Source: Bacteroidota bacterium
GTDB taxonomy: Bacteria; Bacteroidota; Bacteroidia; M30B66
Assembly (NCBI GenBank): GCA_027490225.1
Contig: JAIXYK010000043.1
Coordinates: forward strand, 1-64,000
Length of the DNA: 64,000 nt
Direction: 5' to 3'
Positions 9,299 to 17,527 of the stretch are shown here, piece after piece (positions within the stretch are counted from its first letter, which is position 1; each line of letters begins with the position of its first letter). The position numbers and the translations under genes are program-made. The notes under the pieces are model-generated. The model did no database searches and had not been told where the DNA came from. It worked only from the letters and a program-made list of their open reading frames with translations.

Positions 9299-9768
9299 GC
9301 CAAAAGCTGGTTAAGAGTTGGGTTAGGAGGAAGTAAAATTCCTTTAATACCTGCACTGTTAGCAGCATCAACATCGCGTTGTTTATCGCCCAGCATAAAG
9401 CTTTTGCTCTTATCTATTTTGAAGCGGGCAATTGCTTTTTCAATGAAAATTCCTTGAGGTTTTCTGCATAAACAGTTAACAAAATCCGGATGATGAATAC
9501 AGTAATAAATTTCAAGAAAGGAAAGCCCCAAACCCATCAAATGACTTTTAAGGTAAAGATGACAGTCTTCAACTAATTGAGGTGTGTATAATCCTTTAGC
9601 TATTCCTGCTTGGTTTGTTACAATAATAAATTCATAGCCTTGAAATTTAGCTTTTTGTAAAAAAGGAATTAAAGGTGGATGAATTTCAAACGATTCGAAA
9701 TTCAGGATATAATCACCTAATTCTTTGTTAACTATACCATCTCGGTCTAAAAAAATTACTTTTCTCAT
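9289..9768 (-). CDS. HAD phosphatase of the GmhB / histidinol-phosphatase type
   Basis: A 159-residue HAD-IIIA phosphatase. Nucleophile and acid are D8 and D10 in FLDRDG, motif II is IIVTNQAGI, and motif III is in MLGDKQRDVDAA. A zinc loop C90-x-H92 ... C99-x-C101 (YYCIHHPDFVNCLC) is complete; this loop marks D-glycero-D-manno-heptose-1,7-bisphosphate 7-phosphatase (GmhB) and the related HisB-N domain. GmhB would serve ADP-heptose synthesis for surface polysaccharide. No other heptose gene is in the window, so the substrate is inferred. It overlaps the rhomboid gene by four bases and the aminotransferase by ten, so all three are cotranslated. Confidence 0.85.
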   Translation of the reverse strand: MRKVIFLDRDGIVNKELGDYILNFESFEIHPPLIPFLQKAKFQGYEFIIVTNQAGIAKGLYTPQLVEDCHLYLKSHLMGLGLSFLEIYYCIHHPDFVNCLCRKPQGIFIEKAIARFKIDKSKSFMLGDKQRDVDAANSAGIKGILLPPNPTLNQLLACL

Positions 9769-10379
9769 CTAAAAACATACATTAATTGTGTGAGAAAATC
9801 TCTTGCTATTGCCGGACTTAAAAGCAAAGTAAGTAGCATTCCGAAAAAGCCACCCCAAAGATGTGCTTCATGATTCACATTATCACCACCACGTTTTCCC
9901 ATATATGCACTATAAAGTACGTATAAAAATGCCCAAACTATTGCCGGTAGAGGAATGATACCATATAATCTTATTTCCATGAATGGAGCAAAAACCACAC
10001 TTGAAAAAATAACGGCCGACACAGCGCCAGATGCGCCAACGGCATTGTAATAATGATTGTCTTTATGCTTTACATAAGTACTTATACTGGCGATGATAAT
10101 TGCAGCAATGTACATTCCAGCATAAATAAAGGTGCCTAAATCACCAAAAAACAAGAACAATTTGAATTCTACAAATTGCCCAAATGAATACAACACCAGC
10201 ATATTGATAATCAAATGCAACCAATCTGCATGCAAAAAACCGTGTGTGAGAAAGCGGTACCATTGTCCACGGTTGGCAACCATCCAAGGGTTAAATTGAA
10301 AGCGCGACATGATATCGGATTGATTAAATGCCAAAACCGAAATTGCCGCTGTGATTAAAATAATTGGAAGTGTAATCAT
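9765..10379 (-). CDS. Rhomboid family intramembrane serine protease
   Basis: A 204-residue polytopic membrane protein with about six transmembrane helices. The catalytic Ser117 lies in GASGAVS and the catalytic His173 in EAHLWGGFFG, the dyad of active rhomboids. The HADWLHLIINMLVLY segment (about 50-64) is the usual family signature with the conserved His and Asn. It should cleave transmembrane substrates within the inner membrane; substrates are unknown. It is the second gene of the operon, 21 bases after a TPR lipoprotein and overlapping the HAD phosphatase by four bases. Confidence 0.93.
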   Translation of the reverse strand: MITLPIILITAAISVLAFNQSDIMSRFQFNPWMVANRGQWYRFLTHGFLHADWLHLIINMLVLYSFGQFVEFKLFLFFGDLGTFIYAGMYIAAIIIASISTYVKHKDNHYYNAVGASGAVSAVIFSSVVFAPFMEIRLYGIIPLPAIVWAFLYVLYSAYMGKRGGDNVNHEAHLWGGFFGMLLTLLLSPAIARDFLTQLMYVFR

Positions 10380-10400
10380 GAGGCGCCAAAAGTACGAATA

Positions 10401-11393
10401 CTAAAGGCTCACTCCTAAGCGAATTAATGCATTTTTTGGTAATTCAAACTTAGGATTCAAACGAACACTTTCTTTGTAATCAACAATTGCATTATCCTTT
10501 TTTCCTAAATCTTCCTGACAAAGACCTCTCATATAAAATGCTTCTGCATATCCTGGATTTGTAATGGTTGCCTTTTGGAAAAACTCCAGGGCTTTTTCTA
10601 CGCTTTTATTTTGTGTGTAAATTATATAGCCCATATTGTAATATGCATCAGCATAATTCGGGTCTATTGCAACTAGCTCCTTATATACTTCCATTGCCGA
10701 TTCAATGGCTCCTTGTTCCTGATAAAAGATACCTAAATTATATCTGGTTAATGAATTTTTAGGATTGATACGTAAGGCATTTTTGTAATAATCAACAGCT
10801 CTTTTATCTCCCCTATCAGCGAATAAAAGACCTATCTGTTCGTAAGCAGAACCATTATTTGGATCTTGTTCTATAGTCGTCATAAAACTAGAGAAAGCCA
10901 ATGAAGTGTCTCCAATTTCCTTGTAAATCATTCCTTTTAGAAAATATGCTTTCGGAAATTTCTGGTCCAATCTTAAGGCTGCATTTATTTCATTCAAAGC
11001 TTCTTGCCTCATTTCAACATATAGGTACAACTCGGCAAGTTTCATGTGGGCGCTTACATTGTTGGGCGCTAGTTTTACAGCTTTTTCTAAGGCCTGTTTT
11101 GTGTACCTTGTTCTGTTAGTAACCAAATAAACATCTCCCATTGCCTCATAATATTGAGATTTTGTGGAATCAATCTTCACTAATTGTTGAAGGTCTAAGA
11201 TTGCTGAATCTGGTTTATTCTGCCCTATAAAGAACTTAGCTCTTGCAAAAAGTGCTGCGGTATCTTTTGGATTTTCTTTTAATGCAGCATTAATTCCTTC
11301 CATTGAAGATAAGTCAACTTCATTTTTAAAATTACATGAATAAACCAAAAGCAACGAGAATATTGCTGAGATTCGAAGAATATGATACTGCAT
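10401..11393 (-). CDS. TPR-repeat lipoprotein
   Basis: A 330-residue lipoprotein. The lipobox ends at C20 (LLLVYSC), so it is membrane anchored. From about residue 35 to the end there are roughly eight 34-residue tetratricopeptide repeats, for example AHMKLAELYLYVEM and ADAYYNMGYIIYTQNK, with the usual Gly/Ala/Tyr spacing. TPR lipoproteins act as scaffolds in the periplasm. It is the first gene of an operon with a rhomboid protease, a phosphatase and an aminotransferase, which does not point to one pathway. Confidence 0.85.
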   Translation of the reverse strand: MQYHILRISAIFSLLLVYSCNFKNEVDLSSMEGINAALKENPKDTAALFARAKFFIGQNKPDSAILDLQQLVKIDSTKSQYYEAMGDVYLVTNRTRYTKQALEKAVKLAPNNVSAHMKLAELYLYVEMRQEALNEINAALRLDQKFPKAYFLKGMIYKEIGDTSLAFSSFMTTIEQDPNNGSAYEQIGLLFADRGDKRAVDYYKNALRINPKNSLTRYNLGIFYQEQGAIESAMEVYKELVAIDPNYADAYYNMGYIIYTQNKSVEKALEFFQKATITNPGYAEAFYMRGLCQEDLGKKDNAIVDYKESVRLNPKFELPKNALIRLGVSL

Positions 11394-11717
11394 CTATAAA
11401 TTATAATTGCTGCAAATAAAGGAATTAATCCGTTTTGAATTCAACAATAATTTTTTCGATTTATCGCCATAAAATACATTGTTAAATATCAAATTAGTGA
11501 TTTTCTGATGTTAATTCTTGCAAGGGTAGAAAATTACTATAAAATCACATTTACTTAATAATGTGTGTATTACAAGTTTAAAATGAGAGACTTTCCAAAG
11601 TAAATTCTGCTATTCGATAATTTTCTTACATCAGTAAGTTAAGCATCTCTTAGTATGAAGGTAAACGCAACACCAATTTCAACAAGCAAGTATAAGAGCC
11701 ATAATAATAATTGAAAT
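11394..11717. other. Divergent intergenic region of 324 bases
   Basis: AT-rich spacer between the leftward TPR lipoprotein operon and the rightward 1304-residue repeat protein. It must hold both promoters. A TTTATTTG, one mismatch from TAnnTTTG, lies on the minus strand close to the lipoprotein start. I see no convincing box before 11718, no ORF of note, no strong hairpin and no RNA gene. Confidence 0.5.
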
Positions 11718-14700
11718 ATGAAACGTGTGTACGAAATATTAATTTTAAAAAGAAAAATCGTTTTGGCAACGCTTTTTTGTTTGATTTCCCTAAGTTCAAC
11801 TGTAAAAGCAACAAGCTATACATGGAATGGTTCGGTTTCATCTTCTTGGGGAGAGCCTAATAATTGGACACCTGCAGGAATACCTGACTTAGGTGATGAT
11901 GTTTCAATTAGTTCAACGGCTAACAATCCCGTTTTTGAAGAAATATCAGGCTTAAACAACTTTACTATTAACTCAGGTTCTTTAAATATGAGTTTATTTA
12001 CGCTTGTAATTTATGGAACTGCAACATTCAATGGAGGCTCATTAAGCAATGGAAATATAAATTGCCAAAGTAATGTTGTTTTTGCAGGAACAACTTTCAA
12101 CGTTGGAGTTACGGTTGCAAGCAGCGACATATCTTTTACTTCTGCCACAACATTTAATAATCCAGTTTCATTTACGAAAACAGGTTCAACAAACTTTTAT
12201 GAAGCAGGAGGAAATACATTTAACTCGACACTATCGCTTACCAACTCGGGAAGCGGAGAAGTAAGACTCGCTACTACTACTGCTGATACATATGTTGGAA
12301 ATGTTACCTTTTCTAACTCAGGAACAGGCTGGATATCTCCTTCATACGGTGCAACTGGAAATTCTTACCAAGGAAACATCATTGTAAATTCAACTGGTTC
12401 AAGTCCAGGAGTCAGATTTGGACAAAATAATGGCACTTCTACACTTTCTTCCGGACAAACAATTTCAATCGGAGGAAGTGGATTTTCGGTTGGAGATTTA
12501 CTGATTAAAAACTTAACACAATCTGGCGCAACAGCTCAAGCTTTAACACTTACTGGTTCATCTGCTTTGTATATTGAAACAGGTTGCACTTGGAATGGTG
12601 ACGTAACATTTACCTCTCCACAAGTTTATTTAAATGGGGCTACTTTTAATGGTGCAGCTAGCGTTACAAAAAATGGAAGCACAAGTAATCAAAGCATTGG
12701 AGGAAACACATTCGGCGGAGCAACTGTTATATCATTATCTGGTAGTGGAGATTTTACTTTAGGTGTTTCAAATCCCGATATTTTTAATGGAACAGCCACT
12801 TTCACAAACACAGGAGGTGGTAATTTATTAGTTGCGCATGGTTCATCAGGAAATCAATTCAATCAAAACATATTATTAAATACTACTGGTTCTGGACGAG
12901 GTGTAAGATTTGGACAAGGTGGAGGTACATCCACATTAGCTGCAACCAAAACAATTGGTATTGGAGGCGCGGGGTTTACAACAGGAACTTTAAGAATTAG
13001 AAATTTCACGCAAACAGGAATTACTGCTCAGTCTATGACAGCTGCAACAGGAACTGCCGCATTGTATTTAGAAACTGGTACAACATTTAACGGTAATGTT
13101 AACTTCTCTTTTCCTCAATTATTCTTAAACGGAAGTACATTCAATGGAACAGCAGATTTAACAAAAAACGGAGCTACTGACAATACTACAGGAACTGGTG
13201 GAAATATATTTTCAAGTGCTACAAGTATTACAAATTCTGGAAGTGGCAGACTATCTATCGGAAATACTTCTGCTGATATATTTAATGGGAATGTTACATT
13301 TTCTTCAACCGGCAGCAATATGATTCAAGTGGCTTTAGGAGCCAGTGGAACTCAATTCAATCAAAACGTGATTTTAAATTCTACAGGTTCAAGTACAGGC
13401 ATCACCATTGGAAATAGCGGAGGAACTTCCACTTTGGCTTCTGGTAGAACCATAACCGTAGGTGGTTCAGGATTTTCATCTGGAGATTTAGTTTTGAAAG
13501 GACTTACTCAAGTTGGTGCTACAGCGCAATCAATTACAGAACTTACTTCCGATGTTGGTTTATATTTAGAAACAGGAACCACTTTTAATGCGGCGGTTAC
13601 ATTCACCAGCGGCAGAATATTCTTAAATGGTACAACGTTCAGCAGTACTTCTTTACTTACTCAAACAGGGCCCAATGCAGCAATATCTAATGGAGGTTGC
13701 ACTTTTACCGGAGTAACAACACTCAATAAAACAGGAGATGGTGAATGGACTTTAGCTGCCATTTCTCCTGATATTTTTACTTCAGACTTAACGCTAGAAA
13801 ACACTGGAACTGACCCAATAAACTTGGCAGATGTTGCAACAGGAACGCAATTTAACGGCAATATCATCTTAAATTCTACAGGTTCTGGAGGTGGAATAAG
13901 ATTTGGGCAAGGCGGAGGAACAAGTTCTTTAGCGAGTACCAAAACAATTACAATAGGAAGTTCAGGCTTTGATTCTGGTGAATTAAGAATTGCGAATTTT
14001 ACACAAAATGGCTCAACCAGTCAAACACTCACCAGTTTTGGAGGAAGCGTCTCAGTTTCTTTAGAAGAAGGAAATACCTTCAATGGAAGTTTAGTTGTAA
14101 CAAGCCCATCTCTTTATTTAAATGGAACAACTTTTAATGCTTCAGGTGCATTTACTAAAACTGGTTCTGCTTATAATTTATCAAATGGTGGAAATACTTT
14201 CAATGGAATTACTTCTGTAGTAAATACTGGTTCAGGTGTGTTCATAATGGGCGGTTCTTCAACAGATGTTTTCAATGAAAATGTCGTGTTTAGACAAACA
14301 AATGCATTTACATTGTATCCAGCATATAACGTTAACTGCACTTTCGCAAAAAATATTTCAACTTTAGGAACATCTAACGCCATACTATTTGCAAACAATG
14401 GAGGTAGAGTTACTTTAAATGGATCTGGCGCACAATCTATAGACGGTAGTTCTTCTGAAGCACCTGATTTTTATAATTTAACAATAAACAAATCAAGCAA
14501 TCACGTAACGTTAAATTGCGTTGTAGAAATTACTAATAACTTAACTTTAACAAGCGGGCGAATCAATACTTCAGGTACAAACCTTTTAATTATAAAGGAT
14601 AATGCAACCGTAAGTAGTGTTTCAAACAGTAGTTACGTTTCAGGACCTGTGCGCAAAGTTGGCGATGATGCTTTTACTTTCCCAGTAGGGAAAAGTGGTT

Positions 14701-15632
14701 TTTACAGACCGTGCGCTATATCTGCTCCTAGTGCTGCAGGACATCATTTTACAGCAGAATTCTTTTTAGCTGATTCTGATGGATCTTATTCGCATAGTTC
14801 AAAAGATGCTTCAATTGATCACTTAAGTCATTGCGAATATTGGACAGTTGACAGAACAAATGGTACTTCCAATGTAACCGTTCGCTTGAGCTGGGACGCG
14901 CCAAGTTGTGGTGTAACTTCACTGGGCGATTTATTAGTTTGTCGCTGGAATGGCAGCATGTGGAAAGATCATGGCAATGGCGGAACTAATGGCAATACAA
15001 CAGTTGGAACTGTAGTTTCAAACGGCTCAATTACTAGTTTCAGTCCTTTTACATTGGGTTCAACCAACAAAGAAAATCCTTTACCAATAAACTTAATTCA
15101 CTTTGCAGCTGCCCCCATCAATGGAAATATAAAATTAGATTGGACAACTGCCTCTGAGATCAACAACGATTATTTTGTTATTGAGTCAAGTGTAGATGCA
15201 ATTAATTTTGAAGAAGTTACACGTTTATCTGGAGCAGGAAACAGCAATGTAGTATTAAATTACCGCGCATTCGACAATGCTCCACACCCAGGAGTTTCTT
15301 ACTACAGACTAAAGCAAGTAGATTTTGATGGTAAATTCATGTATTCTAACATTGAAGTAGTAAACTTACCTACTCTTTGGCAAAATGAAATTGTGTTGAG
15401 TCCTAATCCTGTAATTAACCAACTAGATGTGCGATTAGACCCAGATAACTTTAAAAATCCACAATTAGAACTTCGTGACATCCAGGGCAAACTGGTATTT
15501 ACTAAAACTGATGCAGAGGTAAATCCACAAACGCCTATTAAATTAGACTTGCACGAATTGCCTCAAGGTCTCTATTTCATAACCGTTACTGAGAACAAAC
15601 ATACTTTAACAAAGAAACTCATTAAACAGTAA
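11718..15632 (+). CDS. Large repeat-built secreted protein with T9SS sorting domain
   Basis: A 1304-residue surface or secreted protein. A signal peptide covers about residues 1-33 (hydrophobic core ATLFCLISLSS). It is followed by a YTWNGSVSSSWGEPNNW motif common at the start of bacterial beta-helix proteins. Residues 220-878 are four near-identical repeats of 164-166 residues, rich in Gly, Thr, Ser and Asn, preceded by a half repeat; the pattern FNxNIxLNSTGSG ... GGTSTLA ... TQxGxTAQ recurs in each. A beta-sandwich region follows, and the last 80 residues are a type A T9SS domain (LSPNPVINQLDVRL, LRDIQGKLVF, LPQGLYFITV). No enzyme motif is visible. An adhesin or matrix role is likely but unproven. 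Confidence 0.8.
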   Translation: MKRVYEILILKRKIVLATLFCLISLSSTVKATSYTWNGSVSSSWGEPNNWTPAGIPDLGDDVSISSTANNPVFEEISGLNNFTINSGSLNMSLFTLVIYGTATFNGGSLSNGNINCQSNVVFAGTTFNVGVTVASSDISFTSATTFNNPVSFTKTGSTNFYEAGGNTFNSTLSLTNSGSGEVRLATTTADTYVGNVTFSNSGTGWISPSYGATGNSYQGNIIVNSTGSSPGVRFGQNNGTSTLSSGQTISIGGSGFSVGDLLIKNLTQSGATAQALTLTGSSALYIETGCTWNGDVTFTSPQVYLNGATFNGAASVTKNGSTSNQSIGGNTFGGATVISLSGSGDFTLGVSNPDIFNGTATFTNTGGGNLLVAHGSSGNQFNQNILLNTTGSGRGVRFGQGGGTSTLAATKTIGIGGAGFTTGTLRIRNFTQTGITAQSMTAATGTAALYLETGTTFNGNVNFSFPQLFLNGSTFNGTADLTKNGATDNTTGTGGNIFSSATSITNSGSGRLSIGNTSADIFNGNVTFSSTGSNMIQVALGASGTQFNQNVILNSTGSSTGITIGNSGGTSTLASGRTITVGGSGFSSGDLVLKGLTQVGATAQSITELTSDVGLYLETGTTFNAAVTFTSGRIFLNGTTFSSTSLLTQTGPNAAISNGGCTFTGVTTLNKTGDGEWTLAAISPDIFTSDLTLENTGTDPINLADVATGTQFNGNIILNSTGSGGGIRFGQGGGTSSLASTKTITIGSSGFDSGELRIANFTQNGSTSQTLTSFGGSVSVSLEEGNTFNGSLVVTSPSLYLNGTTFNASGAFTKTGSAYNLSNGGNTFNGITSVVNTGSGVFIMGGSSTDVFNENVVFRQTNAFTLYPAYNVNCTFAKNISTLGTSNAILFANNGGRVTLNGSGAQSIDGSSSEAPDFYNLTINKSSNHVTLNCVVEITNNLTLTSGRINTSGTNLLIIKDNATVSSVSNSSYVSGPVRKVGDDAFTFPVGKSGFYRPCAISAPSAAGHHFTAEFFLADSDGSYSHSSKDASIDHLSHCEYWTVDRTNGTSNVTVRLSWDAPSCGVTSLGDLLVCRWNGSMWKDHGNGGTNGNTTVGTVVSNGSITSFSPFTLGSTNKENPLPINLIHFAAAPINGNIKLDWTTASEINNDYFVIESSVDAINFEEVTRLSGAGNSNVVLNYRAFDNAPHPGVSYYRLKQVDFDGKFMYSNIEVVNLPTLWQNEIVLSPNPVINQLDVRLDPDNFKNPQLELRDIQGKLVFTKTDAEVNPQTPIKLDLHELPQGLYFITVTENKHTLTKKLIKQ
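12375..14351 (+). repeat. Four tandem 492-498 base coding repeats
   Basis: Equivalent Asn codons in the repeat motif fall at 12375, 12867, 13365, 13860 and 14352, giving periods of 492, 498, 495 and 492 bases. Each unit encodes 164-166 residues with the order FNxNI, RFGQGGGTSTLA, GGSGF, TQxGxTAQ, LYLETGTTFN, LNGTTFN, GGNTF. About 270 bases before 12375 encode the second half of another unit, making about 4.5 copies. Units differ by scattered substitutions, so they are not recent exact copies, but they could still recombine. Confidence 0.85.
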
Positions 15633-15672
15633 AACCTAATTGAAAAAAACAATCTGGTTAAAAAAAATCAAA

Positions 15673-15703
15673 AAAAAATCCCGACTCTTCATCGGGATTT
15701 TTT
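15673..15703. terminator. Bidirectional terminator between the repeat protein and metK
   Basis: A 7-bp core stem ATCCCGA / TCGGGAT with a 7-base loop (15685-15691), extended by A-tract/T-tract pairing on both sides. It works as a Rho-independent terminator on either strand and sits between two convergent genes. Confidence 0.9.
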
Positions 15704-15721
15704 CATTTTATGTTATTCAGT

Positions 15722-17137
15722 TTATGCTTTTGAAGTAGCTTTAGCTTTTGCAGCCGGCTTTGCTTTCGCAGCTGGTTTTGCTTTGTCAGCAGCCTTTGCT
15801 TTTGCAGCTGGCTTAGCTTTAGCTTCTGCTTTTGAAGCTGGTTTTGCTTTCACAACTTCTGCTTTTGCAGCTGGCTTAGCTCCAGTTACAGCAAATCCTT
15901 TTTTGAAAGCATCTACCAATGAAAGTTCTTCCCAAGGGAATAATTTTACTTTCACCTTTAATTCTGTTTTTTTGCCTTTATTAAAAGTCTTAGTAACCAC
16001 TTGCGTTTCGCGGCCCATGTGACCGTAAGCAGCAGTTTCAGAATAAATTGGCGTACGTAATGCAAAACGTTGCTCAATTGCATAAGGACGTAAATCCACC
16101 AATTTTGCTACAATTTCAGCAATTTCACCATCCGTTTTATTCACTTTAGCAGTACCATAAGTGCTTACATATAAACCAACAGGCTCAGCAACACCAATCG
16201 CATAAGCAACTTGTACCAAAACCTCATCAGCAACGCCAGCAGCAACTAAATTCTTTGCAATATGACGTGTTGCGTAAGCAGCAGAACGGTCAACCTTGCT
16301 TGGATCTTTACCAGAGAATGCACCACCACCGTGAGCACCTTTTCCACCGTAAGTATCTACAATAATTTTACGGCCAGTTAAGCCAGTATCACCATGTGGA
16401 CCACCAATTACAAATTTACCAGTTGGGTTAACGTGGTATTTAATTTTATTGTTAAACAATGCTTGAACACGTTTAGGCAATTTCTTTAAAATGCGAGGAA
16501 CCAAAATGTTTACAACATCTTTTGTAATCTGGTCCAACATTTTTTTCTCAGCATCAAAATCATCGTGTTGCGTAGAAATTACAATTGTATCTATTCTAAT
16601 CGGTTGGTTTTGGTCGTTGTATTCAACTGTAACCTGAGATTTCGCATCCGGACGTAAATACTTCATTTGTTTGCCTTCACGGCGAATGTCAGCCAATTCT
16701 TTCAACAACAAATGCGCTAATTCCAAAGGCAAAGGCATAAAGTTGTCAGTTTCTCTACAAGCGTAGCCAAACATCATTCCTTGGTCACCAGCACCTTGTT
16801 TCCAAGGATCTTTCTTTTCTACACCTTGGTTAATGTCTGCAGACTGTTCGTGAATGGCTGAGAAAATACCACAAGAATTCGCCTCAAACATGTATTCAGA
16901 CTTGGTATATCCAATTTTACGAATTACTTCGCGAGCAATTTCTTGTACGTCTAAATAAGCCTCAGATTTTACCTCACCAGCAAGCACAACTTGACCAGTT
17001 GTAACCAACGTTTCGCAAGCTACTTTTGAAGATGGATCGTAAGCAAGAAATTGGTCAATTAGCGCGTCTGATATCTGATCTGCAACTTTATCCGGATGAC
17101 CTTCCGAAACTGATTCTGATGTGAATAAATATGGCAT
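15722..17137 (-). CDS. metK: S-adenosylmethionine synthetase with Ala/Lys/Pro-rich C-terminal tail
   Basis: A 471-residue MetK, which makes S-adenosylmethionine from methionine and ATP. Core motifs are intact: [21 protein letters not shown] at the N-terminus, [12 protein letters not shown], and the glycine-rich [19 protein letters not shown] loop. The catalytic fold ends near residue 415. Residues 420-471 are an added low-complexity tail of 52 residues containing 23 Ala, 16 Lys and 5 Pro in AKPAAKA-type repeats. Typical MetK proteins have about 380-430 residues and no such tail. The tail resembles histone H1 or H1-like bacterial tails and would be strongly basic. A perfect promoter lies at 17165-17195. 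Confidence 0.97.
   Translation of the reverse strand: MPYLFTSESVSEGHPDKVADQISDALIDQFLAYDPSSKVACETLVTTGQVVLAGEVKSEAYLDVQEIAREVIRKIGYTKSEYMFEANSCGIFSAIHEQSADINQGVEKKDPWKQGAGDQGMMFGYACRETDNFMPLPLELAHLLLKELADIRREGKQMKYLRPDAKSQVTVEYNDQNQPIRIDTIVISTQHDDFDAEKKMLDQITKDVVNILVPRILKKLPKRVQALFNNKIKYHVNPTGKFVIGGPHGDTGLTGRKIIVDTYGGKGAHGGGAFSGKDPSKVDRSAAYATRHIAKNLVAAGVADEVLVQVAYAIGVAEPVGLYVSTYGTAKVNKTDGEIAEIVAKLVDLRPYAIEQRFALRTPIYSETAAYGHMGRETQVVTKTFNKGKKTELKVKVKLFPWEELSLVDAFKKGFAVTGAKPAAKAEVVKAKPASKAEAKAKPAAKAKAADKAKPAAKAKPAAKAKATSKA
15725..15880 (-). repeat. Low-complexity coding repeat, MetK C-terminal tail
   Basis: These bases encode 52 residues of repeated Ala-Lys-Pro-Ala-Ala-Lys-Ala units with a few Glu, Val, Ser and Asp. 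The codons are dominated by GCT/GCA/GCC and AAA/AAG, giving an imperfect repeat of about 12-24 bases at DNA level. Such a tract can expand or shrink by slippage, so tail length may vary between strains. Confidence 0.8.
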
Positions 17138-17164
17138 CTATTGTATTTTTACGTTTTAGAGGCG

Positions 17165-17195
17165 CAAAAGTAAGTAAAGCAAGTCATTAAACCAA
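17165..17195 (-). promoter_or_regulatory. Promoter of metK
   Basis: On the minus strand, TTG (17195-17193), a 20-base spacer, then TACTTTTG (17172-17165): a full match to the Bacteroidota consensus. The metK ATG at 17137 is 27 bases beyond the box. Confidence 0.75.
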
Positions 17196-17280
17196 TTCAA
17201 ATTTTCACCCAACAATTTTGCTTGAAATGCAACACTACAATAGGTGTTTTTTGGGCGCCTTTACAAAACAATACAAGCCT

Positions 17281-17313
17281 TTTGCAAAAATTAAACAACA
17301 CGTTATAGTTTTG
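17281..17313 (+). promoter_or_regulatory. Orphan rightward promoter
   Basis: TTTG (17281-17284), a 21-base spacer and TAGTTTTG (17306-17313) form a perfect consensus promoter on the plus strand, pointing away from metK towards the 3' end of leftward gldA. No plus-strand gene follows. A transcript would begin near 17319 and immediately contain the hairpin at 17331-17359. Confidence 0.5.
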
Positions 17314-17330
17314 TAAACCGTGCTTTCGCT

Positions 17331-17359
17331 ACTACTGCCCTCCTTCGTCGGGCGGTAGT
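17331..17359. repeat. Strong intergenic hairpin
   Basis: ACTACTGCCC (17331-17340) pairs with GGGCGGTAGT (17350-17359) over 10 bp with one G-T wobble, closing a 9-base loop (TCCTTCGTC). It has no following T-tract on the plus strand, so it is probably a structured RNA or a dispersed repeat and not a terminator. Confidence 0.55.
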
Positions 17360-17431
17360 TTGCTCAATCACTGGCGCGGGCATTTGTTTTTTGAAGGGAA
17401 ATTTGGATGGCATTATGGCAAATTTTAAAAT

Positions 17432-17479
17432 CCATGGGTTGAAACTCATGGCAATTCAGTTAAAACCCATGGCAATTCA
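17432..17479. repeat. CCATGG-centred palindromic repeat block
   Basis: The 17-mer at 17442-17458 recurs at 17463-17479 with one mismatch (core CATGGCAATTCA, period 21). In addition CCATGGGTT at 17432-17440 is a perfect 9-bp inverted repeat with AACCCATGG at 17464-17472. This organisation is like REP or MITE-type intergenic elements. Confidence 0.6.
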
Positions 17480-17527
17480 TGCCGTGCACGGGTGAAGACA
17501 CGGTGGCTGGCCACGTGCCAAAAAAAA

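Larger units (their letters stand above)
17138..17527. other. 390-base intergenic region with orphan promoter, hairpin and palindromic repeats
   Basis: Apart from the metK promoter, this region holds a rightward consensus promoter (17281-17313), a strong GC-rich hairpin (17331-17359), and a block of CCATGG-centred direct and inverted repeats (17432-17479) followed by CACGG/CCGTG inversions up to about 17515. It is locally more GC-rich than neighbouring spacers. No ORF of useful length is present. It looks like a dispersed non-coding element or the gene of a structured RNA. Confidence 0.55.

Noticed and set aside
13115-13942. Antisense open frames inside the repeat protein gene
   Set aside because: They arise from the biased codon use of the Gly/Thr/Asn-rich repeats and have no start signals or family resemblance.
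15783-16022. Open frame opposite the metK tail
   Set aside because: An Ala-rich mirror of the AKP repeat, with no promoter or homology sign.
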